Assembly: GCF_005145005.1 (NCBI RefSeq)
Contig: NZ_CP039712.1
Location: forward strand, 2,096,001 to 2,160,000
Direction: 5' to 3'
DNA length: 64,000 nucleotides
Origin: Vagococcus zengguangii
GTDB taxonomy: Bacteria > Bacillota > Bacilli > Lactobacillales > Vagococcaceae
Part shown: one piece after another, positions 56,586-64,000 of the stretch
Layout: every line of letters starts with the position of its first letter
Position numbering within the stretch: position 1 is the first letter of the stretch
Position numbers and translations under genes: made by a program
Notes under the pieces: generated by a model
Seen by the model: the letters and a program-made list of their open reading frames with translations, nothing else
The model's database searches: none
Told to the model about the DNA's origin: nothing

Positions 56586-58733
56586 CTATGCCAGGAAATT
56601 TGACGCCTCTTTGATGTATGGTAAATACAACTCATGCATCGCACGCGAACTTGCCGTATATAAAATATTTAAATCTCGTTGTGTTTGATAATGTTTAGCT
56701 GATACATCATGAACAATGACACGGTCGAACTCTAGCCCTTTAGCTAAATGAACTGGCATAATCAACGTTTTGGTTGAGAAACTCATGCTTTCACCATCAG
56801 CCACTAAGCGAATCTCATTTTTATCCTCTAACGCACGATATAATTTAATCGCTTCGTCACTATCTTTCGTTAAAATGACTTGACGATAATTTGCTTGACG
56901 TTCAGCTACCATCTCATTTAAATAGCGTAAGTATTCCGTCTCATTTTCAAAACCGGTTTGCACCGGGTCCTTCCCTGGGCGATCAATGACTTCAATGCCA
57001 CTAGCCTCACCACCCGCTAAGTGTTTCATAAAGTGACTGATTGGACCACTTGAACGGTATGATTTTTTCAGCTCACGTAACGTCACCGCATGACCGGTTG
57101 CTTCAAAAATTTCTTGAATACGGTCAAACTGCGTTCCTTGGCGGAAAATGGATTGTAAACCATCTCCAACTAACGTGAAATGCGCTTGTTTGAACATTTG
57201 TGACAAGAAGTAAAGTTGCGCTTCACTGTAATCTTGAACTTCATCAATAATCATATATTTCACACGGCGTTCATCACGTTTACGTAACAACAAATGACTC
57301 AAATACGCATATTCGGTTGCTTGGTCTAGTGATAACGGGGCTTCTAAAAATTCACCCGTTGCACGTTCATAATGCGCTTCAACATCTAACCACTCAAAAC
57401 GATTAATACGGCCACGAACTTTTTGGAAACGTTTGGTTAAAACTTTAAACGCAATCTTTTCAATGTTGTCATCTTCATTACCTTGCATGCCTTTCGGGAA
57501 TAATGTTTTGTATTCCTCGTTCGACATATTTTGGACTTCATCACGCCAATATGGTTTACGACTTTCTTCGGCAATATATTTTTGGACATAATCACTTAAC
57601 TGTTCACGTAAATACTCAAGTTTACGATACATTTCCGTTTCTTGTGGTAAGCCCACTAGCATCTCTTTCATCCAGCGACGAGATAAAACGACTTCGTTTT
57701 CACGCATTAAGTCTTTGAATACTAAATCTTCAACCGATAAATTGGCAACGTGGGCTTCGATTTTCTTCATATTTTCTAGACTATTGGTGCGCTTATGACT
57801 TTGTAATTGTTCTTCCATGTTTTCAATATTTAACGTACGGCCTTGATTTTTGATTAAATCACGATACGTCATTTGGCGTGGATTTTTCTCACCTAAACTT
57901 GGTAATACTTCTTCGATATATTTACTAAACATTGGATTCGGTGATAATAGTAACACTTGTTCCGGTAATAAATCATCTCGGAAACGATATAATAAGAAGG
58001 CAATTCGCTGTAAAATCGTCGATGTTTTACCACTTCCAGCAATTCCTTCTACTAATAATACTTCACTCTTCGTATCACGAATAATTTCATTTTGTTCTTT
58101 TTGGATCGTGCTCGTAATATCTTGTAATTTCGCACTTGATTCTTCGTTTAAGACTTGCAGTAACATTGGATCTTCAATCGCAGTCGTCGTATCAAAAAAA
58201 TCAACTAATTTATTACGCTCAACTTTGATTTGGCGACGATTTTTAAGGTCAACTGCTACTTCTCCCATTGGTGCTTCATAACTTGTCACACCAATATTAT
58301 TTTCATAGTATAAGTTAGCAATCGGTGAACGCCAGTCATAGACATATTGCTCATGGTTTTCGTCCGTAAAACCAGCCACCCCGATATAAAATTGCTCTAA
58401 CTCCGGTTCTTCTGGATATTGCACATCTAATTTAGCAAAATAGGGAACTTCCAATAATTGTGCGATATTATTTTTTTGGCGTTCTAACCAGCCACGTTTA
58501 TAGTTAAGTTGAGCTAACTCTTGATTCTTTTGCTCAACTTCAATTAATGATTCAAAATTATCAGCCACTGAATCGGTATTAAAACGTAAATCTTCTGATA
58601 ATCGTTTAATAAAATCTTTAGAGTTCTCATTTGTTTCATCTGACTCTGCTAACACTTCTTTTTGAGTTTCCAACAATTTTCCATAAACAAAATCTAAATA
58701 ATCTTGCTCTAGTTGCCATTCATTATTTTTCAA
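56586..58733 (-). CDS. helD: UvrD-like helicase HelD
   Basis: The 715-residue protein has a coiled-coil N-terminus (about 20-110), Walker A (GIAGSGKTSTILQR), motif II (MIIDEVQDYSEAQL), and motifs near the C-terminus (LAKGLEFDRVIVHD). HelD binds RNA polymerase and recycles it. TTG start behind AGGAGGAG with seven bases, so a TTG start is credible. Confidence 0.92.
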   Translation of the reverse strand: MKNNEWQLEQDYLDFVYGKLLETQKEVLAESDETNENSKDFIKRLSEDLRFNTDSVADNFESLIEVEQKNQELAQLNYKRGWLERQKNNIAQLLEVPYFAKLDVQYPEEPELEQFYIGVAGFTDENHEQYVYDWRSPIANLYYENNIGVTSYEAPMGEVAVDLKNRRQIKVERNKLVDFFDTTTAIEDPMLLQVLNEESSAKLQDITSTIQKEQNEIIRDTKSEVLLVEGIAGSGKTSTILQRIAFLLYRFRDDLLPEQVLLLSPNPMFSKYIEEVLPSLGEKNPRQMTYRDLIKNQGRTLNIENMEEQLQSHKRTNSLENMKKIEAHVANLSVEDLVFKDLMRENEVVLSRRWMKEMLVGLPQETEMYRKLEYLREQLSDYVQKYIAEESRKPYWRDEVQNMSNEEYKTLFPKGMQGNEDDNIEKIAFKVLTKRFQKVRGRINRFEWLDVEAHYERATGEFLEAPLSLDQATEYAYLSHLLLRKRDERRVKYMIIDEVQDYSEAQLYFLSQMFKQAHFTLVGDGLQSIFRQGTQFDRIQEIFEATGHAVTLRELKKSYRSSGPISHFMKHLAGGEASGIEVIDRPGKDPVQTGFENETEYLRYLNEMVAERQANYRQVILTKDSDEAIKLYRALEDKNEIRLVADGESMSFSTKTLIMPVHLAKGLEFDRVIVHDVSAKHYQTQRDLNILYTASSRAMHELYLPYIKEASNFLA

Positions 58734-58866
58734 ATTAAAACTCCTCCTAGTTCATTCGTGACAAATAATTTTACGTGTAAATTGAGGAAATGTCAAACGT
58801 TTGTTCTGTTATATAAAAACTAACGCATTAGAAGCTAGCTCAATCCACCAATAGCATATAATGACA

Positions 58867-58899
58867 TAAAAAATCACCCTACATAATTGTAAGGTGATA
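58867..58899 (-). terminator. Terminator of trhO
   Basis: ATCACCTTAC pairs with TGTAGGGTGAT with T run on the minus strand, seven bases after the trhO stop codon. The rest of 58734-58866 holds no gene that I can see. Confidence 0.8.
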
Positions 58900-58905
58900 G
58901 CTTCA

Positions 58906-59874
58906 TTAATTTGCTACTATTTCAGGACGTAAGCTTTCGCCGATTGCTTCTAAGCGTGCTGCCCATTCTTCAGTTGTTAAGTTGTTTTCTTTAACATAGC
59001 GGTTACGTGGGTGATTACGACACTCTTCACAGCAACCACGAACGTATTTAGCTTCGTTTGCTTCTGATGTGATGATTTGACGGTTACATTCTGGGTTAGC
59101 ACAGTTCACATAACGTTCACATGGCTCACCATCAAACCAGTCTTTAGCAATAATCGTTGGGTTCACGCGGTTAATTGGTACAGTAATACGCTCGTCAAAC
59201 ACGTACATTGCGCCGTCCCATAGGTCACCTTGCACTTCAGGGTCACGACCATATGTTACGATACCGTCTTTTAATTGACCAACGTCTTTGAATCCTTCAC
59301 GCACTAACCAGCCTGAGAATTTCTCACAGCGGATACCACCTGTACAATAAGTAACCACACGTTTGTCCATAAATTGCTCTTTGTTGTCGCGAATCCATTG
59401 TGGTAAATCTCTGAAATTACGGATGTCTGGACGAACAGCGCCACGGAAATGACCTAAATCATATTCGTAGTCGTTACGCGCATCGATAACAACTGTATTT
59501 TCATCTAAGATAGCTTCACGGAATTCTTGAGGAGATAAGTAAGCCCCAGTTAATTCGTGTGGGTTAACATCATCTTCAAGTTTTAATGAAACGATTTCTT
59601 GACGAGGGCGGACATGCATTTTTTTGAAGGCATGTTTTTCAGCTGGATCGACTTTAAATAAAGTATCTTTAAAGCGTGGGTCAGCATGCATTAACTCCAT
59701 ATACTTTTCAGTATCAGCTACTAAACCTGATAATGTTCCGTTAATTCCTTCACCTGCGACCAAAATACGACCTTTTAAATTCAATGATTTACATAATTCT
59801 AAATGTTGCTTTGCAAATTCTTCTGGGTTCTCAATTGTTACATATTGGTAGTACAATAATACTTGATAATTCAT
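58906..59874 (-). CDS. trhO: tRNA uridine(34) hydroxylase TrhO
   Basis: The 322-residue protein has an N-terminal domain, a rhodanese domain with active Cys ([14 protein letters not shown]), and a C-terminal Cys-rich segment (CANPECNRQ and CCEECRNHP). It makes 5-hydroxyuridine at position 34 from prephenate-independent oxygen chemistry. It diverges from the NusG-II gene. Confidence 0.92.
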   Translation of the reverse strand: MNYQVLLYYQYVTIENPEEFAKQHLELCKSLNLKGRILVAGEGINGTLSGLVADTEKYMELMHADPRFKDTLFKVDPAEKHAFKKMHVRPRQEIVSLKLEDDVNPHELTGAYLSPQEFREAILDENTVVIDARNDYEYDLGHFRGAVRPDIRNFRDLPQWIRDNKEQFMDKRVVTYCTGGIRCEKFSGWLVREGFKDVGQLKDGIVTYGRDPEVQGDLWDGAMYVFDERITVPINRVNPTIIAKDWFDGEPCERYVNCANPECNRQIITSEANEAKYVRGCCEECRNHPRNRYVKENNLTTEEWAARLEAIGESLRPEIVAN

Positions 59875-60057
59875 ACAACGCTTCCTTCCTTTTTAACCAT
59901 ATCATTTGCATGATAGGATAAAAAAAAAGGAATGTAAATCATTATGCTTGACAGTTTTTTCACAAACTTACACAAATTATCTGAATATTTCATTATTTTT
60001 TTGTATACTTTTGAGGTATAATAAAAACAGATGTTAGCGAACAAAGGAGGAAGTACT

Positions 60058-60483
60058 ATGTCGCTATGGAATGAATTAAAAAAACAATATCGATACATGG
60101 ATGGCGTCATTATTGCACTGTTAATCATCCTGTCGTTCGTCCCAATGATTGCTTTTGCTTATACAACAGATAAACAAACTTTCGCCGAAGATAAGACCGA
60201 GGCCATTATTACAATTAATGGAAAAGAAGTTGATCGCTTCACTCTTTCAAAAGAGACCCCTCATCAAGAAAAAACGTATCATCCAACTGATAAACAATAT
60301 AATATTATTGAAGTGGATGGCACACGTATTCGTGTTCGTGAAGATAATAGTCCCGATCAAATCGCTGTTAAAACAGGATGGATTGAAAAACCAGGACAAG
60401 TCAGCATTTGTTTACCTCATAAATTGATGATTGAAATTAAAGGTGTCGTAAGTGAAGAAGACGAAATGATTATTTCTTACTAA
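60058..60483 (+). CDS. NusG domain II-containing membrane protein
   Basis: The 141-residue protein has an N-terminal membrane segment (about 16-36) and an external NusG-II beta-domain (ITINGKEVDRFTL, VKTGWIEKPGQVSICLPHKL). ATG 60058 follows AAAGGAGG. A -10 TATAAT lies at 60017-60022. These secreted-side domains are common in Firmicutes, with unknown function. Confidence 0.88.
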   Translation: MSLWNELKKQYRYMDGVIIALLIILSFVPMIAFAYTTDKQTFAEDKTEAIITINGKEVDRFTLSKETPHQEKTYHPTDKQYNIIEVDGTRIRVREDNSPDQIAVKTGWIEKPGQVSICLPHKLMIEIKGVVSEEDEMIISY

Positions 60484-60486
60484 ATC

Positions 60487-60526
60487 AAAAACACTCGTTA
60501 ACGTTTAGTCGTTAACGAGTGTTTTT
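60487..60526. terminator. Bidirectional terminator containing the GNAT stop codon
   Basis: AAAACACTCGTTAAC and GTTAACGAGTGTTTT pair across nine bases, and the stop of the minus-strand GNAT gene lies in the loop. Confidence 0.88.
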
Positions 60527-61071
60527 TGCATATGATGATATAAATGACCACTAATTGTCATTTCTCCAACTGTTTTAAAACCCATTTTTTCATATAGTTT
60601 TTCTGCTTGCGGATTTTGTAAATCAACATTTAACCCAATAACTGGATAGTCACAAAACTCTGTCAGTGCTGCCAATAAGTTCGTGCCGACCCCTTTGCCG
60701 CGTTGATCCTCTCTTACAGCGATTGAATCTAGATACCATTCATTATCACCAACTTCTGAGTCAACAAACAACTGATCGTCTTTATCGATTCCAAACGCCT
60801 CAAAAAAAGCTGTTAAAGGCGCATCGATACACGGCTCTTCTGTATCTCGATAACCAAAAGCTACCCCGAGAACTTCATTGTTTTCTTCCGCTACGATTGC
60901 TCGACGATAACTATAACGATAATCATCAGTTTCATAACCTTTTTTCAATAATTCCAGCGTAGTCGCTTCACCGTATTTACTTAAAAAAGTTAATTCCATA
61001 TCTTTTAAAATCACCATAATCAATGGCATTACTTGATCGCGATCTGCTAATTTTGCTCGTCTAATAATCAT
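60505..61071 (-). CDS. GNAT acetyltransferase
   Basis: The 188-residue protein has the acetyl-CoA loop REDQRGKGVGTNLLAAL and a conserved GLNVDLQNPQAEKLYEKMGF. ATG 61071 has AAGGAG about ten bases upstream. The final codons form one arm of a terminator, so the gene ends inside it. Substrate unknown. Confidence 0.88.
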   Translation of the reverse strand: MIIRRAKLADRDQVMPLIMVILKDMELTFLSKYGEATTLELLKKGYETDDYRYSYRRAIVAEENNEVLGVAFGYRDTEEPCIDAPLTAFFEAFGIDKDDQLFVDSEVGDNEWYLDSIAVREDQRGKGVGTNLLAALTEFCDYPVIGLNVDLQNPQAEKLYEKMGFKTVGEMTISGHLYHHMQKTLVND

Positions 61072-61141
61072 TTCATTTAAACTCCTTTTTTCAACTTCTC
61101 TTTTAAGGATAACGATTATCAACTACACTGTCAACTAATCC

Positions 61142-61176
61142 AAAAAAGAAGCTATAGCCGATGCTATAGCTTCAAT
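61142..61176 (-). terminator. Terminator of the 3D-domain gene
   Basis: GAAGCTATAGC pairs with GCTATAGCTTC across four bases with T run on the minus strand. Confidence 0.9.
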
Positions 61177-61180
61177 ATTT

Positions 61181-62407
61181 TTACATTACAGTAAAGTAAA
61201 TTGCGCGACGGCCAAAATTCCTAGCGTCAGTTTCGTTAGAAAAGAAAATATCAATAATATTCCCATGGACGGCTCCACCTGTATCTTCCGCACGATATAC
61301 ACCATTATATTGAGGCATACTTGGTACGGTGATTTGAACTAGTGAACCTAACGGAATCACACTAGGATCAACGGCAATCGTTCTCCCTGGTGTTGGAACT
61401 GTTCCGGTAGCAGTTAAGTTACCTGTTGCTAAGTAAGCAGTCGCTTGACCAGCTTGACCTTGAGAAACGCTAGGTTTTTCTGGTTGAGATACTTCAGGTT
61501 CTTTAGAACTCTCTGATTGTTCATTTGAATCAGTCGTCGATGTTGTATTATCTTCTTTACTTGATTCGCTAGATGAACTATTTTGACTTGACTCTTCTTT
61601 TGATTCTGAAGAAGGTGTTGTTTCTTTAGAAACTTCTTCTGTTGGTTGTGTTACTTCTTTGTCTTTTGATGCCTGAGCTTCTTGTTCTGCTTTTTCTTTA
61701 GCTTCTGCTTCTAACTTTGCTTTAGCTGCAGCTTTTGCAGCGGCTTCTTCTTCAGCTTGTTTTACAGCCTCAGCTGCTGCACGTTTAGTAGCCAAATTCG
61801 TTAATAATTCTTTATTTTCGTCATATGTCACTTGTAAACTTGCAACTTTTTCATCAAGTGCTTGTTTTTCATTCACTACAGCGGCTTCTTGTTGTTTCAA
61901 ATCTGATTGGGTTGTAGCTAATGTCTCTTCTAATTTTTCTAACTTCTCTTGTTCTGAAATAAGAGCTGTTACTTTAGAGTTTTCTGCACCTTGAATAACA
62001 GATATAGCATACAATCTAGACAAGAAATCCGAAACATTCGCCGCTGATAGAATCGCACCAAATGAATCCAACTGATCACCATTTAACTGCATTGTTTGGA
62101 AACGTTTAGCTGCTGTTTCCTTACGCTTTTCAATGGTTTCTTTTGTTTTAGCGATGTTCTTTTCCGTTTCTTTAATTGTTTCTTCTGATTTTGAAATTTG
62201 ATTATTTAAATCAGCCAAAACAGCATATTTTTTATTTACTTCAGCTAACGTCTGATTAATTTCACTATCAATTTGTTCTGCTTTACTTTCTACTGCCGCT
62301 TCTTGTTGTTTCAAATCAGTAATATTATCGGCATTCACATTAACAGCAAAAACGCTTGTCATTAAAGTGATTAGCGTGAGAACTAAGCTAATTTTTTTAA
62401 TCTTCAA
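61181..62407 (-). CDS. Secreted coiled-coil 3D-domain protein (Sps/YocH-like cell-wall hydrolase)
   Basis: The 408-residue protein has a signal peptide (about 1-26, ending NVNA), a long coiled coil (about 30-225), a Ser/Glu/Thr-rich linker (about 230-310), and a C-terminal 3D domain with three Asp (VDPSVIPLGS, YRAEDTGG, NIIDIFF). The coiled-coil domain is CwlO/PcsB-like. It likely trims peptidoglycan. TTG 62407 behind AAAGGTG is the best start; the frame also offers GTG 62419. A consensus WalR box lies upstream. Confidence 0.88.
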   Translation of the reverse strand: MKIKKISLVLTLITLMTSVFAVNVNADNITDLKQQEAAVESKAEQIDSEINQTLAEVNKKYAVLADLNNQISKSEETIKETEKNIAKTKETIEKRKETAAKRFQTMQLNGDQLDSFGAILSAANVSDFLSRLYAISVIQGAENSKVTALISEQEKLEKLEETLATTQSDLKQQEAAVVNEKQALDEKVASLQVTYDENKELLTNLATKRAAAEAVKQAEEEAAAKAAAKAKLEAEAKEKAEQEAQASKDKEVTQPTEEVSKETTPSSESKEESSQNSSSSESSKEDNTTSTTDSNEQSESSKEPEVSQPEKPSVSQGQAGQATAYLATGNLTATGTVPTPGRTIAVDPSVIPLGSLVQITVPSMPQYNGVYRAEDTGGAVHGNIIDIFFSNETDARNFGRRAIYFTVM

Positions 62408-62446
62408 AAAATACAACACCTTTCATCTGTGTTATTCGTACTCTCT

Positions 62447-62490
62447 ATTATACTAGTAATTAGGCCTTTTAATGTAACAAATACTTTACA
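62447..62490 (-). promoter_or_regulatory. WalR box and promoter of the 3D-domain gene
   Basis: TGTAAA-GTATT-TGTTAC (minus strand, 62474-62490) fits the WalR consensus TGTWAH-N5-TGTWAH in every position. A -10 TATAAT lies downstream at 62447-62452, without a good -35, consistent with activator use. Confidence 0.8.
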
Positions 62491-62555
62491 ATATGTTACG
62501 AAATAGTGTAGCTTAATAGTAAATGATATTAAAATTTAATAGGAGTGAAACAATT

Positions 62556-63035
62556 ATGACGCAATCGATTTATTACGCAGCCCCACTTTTTTCGAATATG
62601 GAAAAACAATACAATGACTATTTAGTCAAAAAGTTACGAGATAATTATCCAGATATCGAGTTTTATGTCCCACAAGAACAAGGCGATATTAATGATAAAA
62701 CGCAGTACGCAGACTCAAAACAGATTGCAAAATATGACACTGATGCCTTATTACGAAGTGATTTAATGGTTGCCGTACTAGATGGGGCTACAATCGATGT
62801 TGGCGTAGCTTCTGAAATCGGTGTTGCTTATCAAGCAGGAATTCCTGTCGTCGGGCTATTTTCTGATAGTCGTCAACAAGGGGCTGACCATCCTGATAAG
62901 TTAGCGGCTTTACAAGATGTAGCCGAATCACAATTTCCATATGCCAACCTTTATACTATTGGCTTGATCAAATTAAATGGTCACGTCGTTGCTACCGAAC
63001 AAGAATTTATCGAAGCGATAAAAACTTACCTATAA
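62556..63035 (+). CDS. Nucleoside 2-deoxyribosyltransferase
   Basis: The 159-residue protein matches the NDT family: YYAAPLFSNMEKQYN start, the substrate loop with Asp (VAVLDGATIDVG), and the nucleophile Glu in SEIGVAYQAG. It swaps bases on deoxyribonucleosides in salvage. ATG 62556 follows AGGAG. It diverges from the 3D gene. Confidence 0.92.
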   Translation: MTQSIYYAAPLFSNMEKQYNDYLVKKLRDNYPDIEFYVPQEQGDINDKTQYADSKQIAKYDTDALLRSDLMVAVLDGATIDVGVASEIGVAYQAGIPVVGLFSDSRQQGADHPDKLAALQDVAESQFPYANLYTIGLIKLNGHVVATEQEFIEAIKTYL

Positions 63036-63127
63036 TATAACCACCCTTTATTATATTATCTCTCAAAAAACTTGATACTTTCGCGATTTATAAACCTTTT
63101 TATTAGTTTTTGTATTTTTCCAAGTGT

Positions 63128-63133
63128 TATAAT
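63128..63133 (+). promoter_or_regulatory. -10 element before mgtC
   Basis: TATAAT lies 31 bases before the ATG. No convincing -35 is seen 17 bases upstream. Confidence 0.4.
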
Positions 63134-63164
63134 ATTTTTAATTAAAAACATTTGGGGGAATAAT

Positions 63165-63869
63165 ATGATTGAGAATATGGACTACCTAGAAATTATCAAA
63201 CGCCTAATTTTAGCCATTATCGTTTCGGGGATTGTGGGATTTGATCGTGAATACAAAAACAGACCGGCCGGTGTACGGACACATATTTTAGTTGCTGTGG
63301 GGGCCTGTGTCATTGCCCTTATTCAAGAACAAATTGCAGCCGAAACAGTTGCCTATATTAAAGAAAATCCAAGCTTAAGTGGGTCAATCAGTCTTAACCA
63401 AGGACGTTTAACCGCTCAAGTAATTAGTGGAATTGGGTTCTTAGGCGCTGGAACAATTATGGTAAACAAAACATCTGTTAAAGGACTAACTACTGCAGCT
63501 TCCATTTGGGCTGTAGCTTGCTTAGGAATTGCTGCTGGTGAAGGATTCTATACTATTACATTAATCGGATTTATCGCTGTTATTTTGGTTTTAACCGTAT
63601 TGGAACACATCATCAGAGTACCGGCATTAAAAATACTAGAAATTGATTACACCGGTGATGAGACTATTAAACATGAACTCGTTGCGTTCCTAAAAAAAGA
63701 AAATATTGAAATTAGAAATGTTAACTATCACATTTGCCAAGAAGATAATCAAAGGGTCTATAAATTACTATTAGAACTTGAATGTGCACCTGACATCAAA
63801 GCCATTGATATTATCGACTACCTTGCTGATCATCCACAAGTGATTAAAGTTATACTAGAAGATTCATAA
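63165..63869 (+). CDS. MgtC/SapB-family membrane protein
   Basis: The 234-residue protein has about five membrane segments with the MgtC signatures GFDREYKNRPAGVRTH and GIGFLGAGTIMV, then an ACT-like C-terminal domain. In pathogens MgtC supports growth at low Mg2+ and acid; the Firmicutes role is less clear. ATG 63165 follows GGGGGAA. Confidence 0.9.
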   Translation: MIENMDYLEIIKRLILAIIVSGIVGFDREYKNRPAGVRTHILVAVGACVIALIQEQIAAETVAYIKENPSLSGSISLNQGRLTAQVISGIGFLGAGTIMVNKTSVKGLTTAASIWAVACLGIAAGEGFYTITLIGFIAVILVLTVLEHIIRVPALKILEIDYTGDETIKHELVAFLKKENIEIRNVNYHICQEDNQRVYKLLLELECAPDIKAIDIIDYLADHPQVIKVILEDS

Positions 63870-63870
63870 A

Positions 63871-63896
63871 AAAAGCGAGCCTAGGCTCGCTTTTTT
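63871..63896. terminator. Bidirectional terminator
   Basis: AAAAGCGAG-CCTAGG-CTCGCTTTT is a perfect palindrome with T run. Confidence 0.9.
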
Positions 63897-63925
63897 GTAT
63901 CATTCAATCTATTTATTTTTCCACT

Positions 63926-64000
63926 CTATAATAATCTAGCAAATGCTCTAACAGGGCTCGCTTCTGCATCTAGTTTTAATGGTACGGCGTAAAGCTCAAT
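63926..64000 (-). CDS. C-terminal end of a cyclase/arylformamidase-family gene (partial)
   Basis: The minus-strand frame is open to the window edge and ends at 63926. The visible tail IELYAVPLKLDAEASPVRA has the SPVRA pattern that ends cyclase-family (kynurenine formamidase-like) proteins. Only 24 residues are seen, so the call is tentative. Confidence 0.5.
   Translation of the reverse strand: MELYAVPLKLDAEASPVRAFARLL

Noticed and set aside
59871..60128. Minus-strand frame between trhO and the NusG-II gene
   Set aside because: It runs across the divergent promoter region and into the NusG-II gene on the other strand; no ribosome site and no family likeness.

Overview
The window reads as ordinary low-GC Firmicutes chromosome, most likely Lactobacillales close to Enterococcus or Vagococcus. 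The placement rests on walRK-yycHIJ, the gltX/T-box/cysE-cysS-mrnC-rlmB-yacP block, an Enterococcus hirae NapA-like antiporter, AGGAGG-type ribosome sites and many intrinsic terminators. I cannot name the species. I saw no rRNA or tRNA genes, no CRISPR array, no insertion sequence and no prophage. Most genes lie on the minus strand, so the window probably sits on one replication arm.

Layout: 0-14 kb holds the end of an ABC-F ATPase, a membrane-anchored XRE regulator, three decayed tandem repeats behind an NrnA-like phosphoesterase, ytoI, the two-subunit serine dehydratase, a PvuRts1I/AbaSI-type modification-dependent nuclease, rlmH and htrA around an oriC-like DnaA-box cluster, napA with a structured leader, and some housekeeping genes. 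14-22 kb is one sialic-acid (N-acetylneuraminate) operon: esterase, nanE, ABC importer, YhcH, NanK, RpiR regulator and NanA, read from one promoter with a CcpA-type cre site. 22-35 kb holds a LysM/Apf-type secreted protein, a second XRE regulator, udk, queG, ogt, a P-type ATPase behind a yybP-ykoY (Mn2+) riboswitch, and the yacP-rlmB-mrnC-cysS-cysE operon behind a T-box. 35-48 kb holds gltX, yacL, radA, dut, phzF, a YibE/F pair, a CstR-type persulfide operon with its operator in the promoter spacer, an RsuA-family pseudouridine synthase and a lipid II flippase-type exporter. 48-64 kb holds an M42 peptidase, small hydrolase and membrane genes, the complete walRK-yycH-yycI-walJ operon, helD, trhO, a NusG-II protein, a 3D-domain cell-wall protein with a consensus WalR box, a deoxyribosyltransferase, mgtC and the tail of a cyclase-family gene.

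Several themes connect. The WalRK kinase and a probable target (the 3D-domain gene) are both present. Two exact TTTAAG-N5-TTTAAG repeats, the CiaR-type operator, sit at -10-like hexamers before htrA and radA. Metal, sulfur and aminoacyl-tRNA sensing appear as a riboswitch, a CstR operator and a T-box. The less expected items are the orphan anti-phage-type nuclease beside a DnaA-box cluster, the unclassified napA leader, and the second CiaR-type site before radA.
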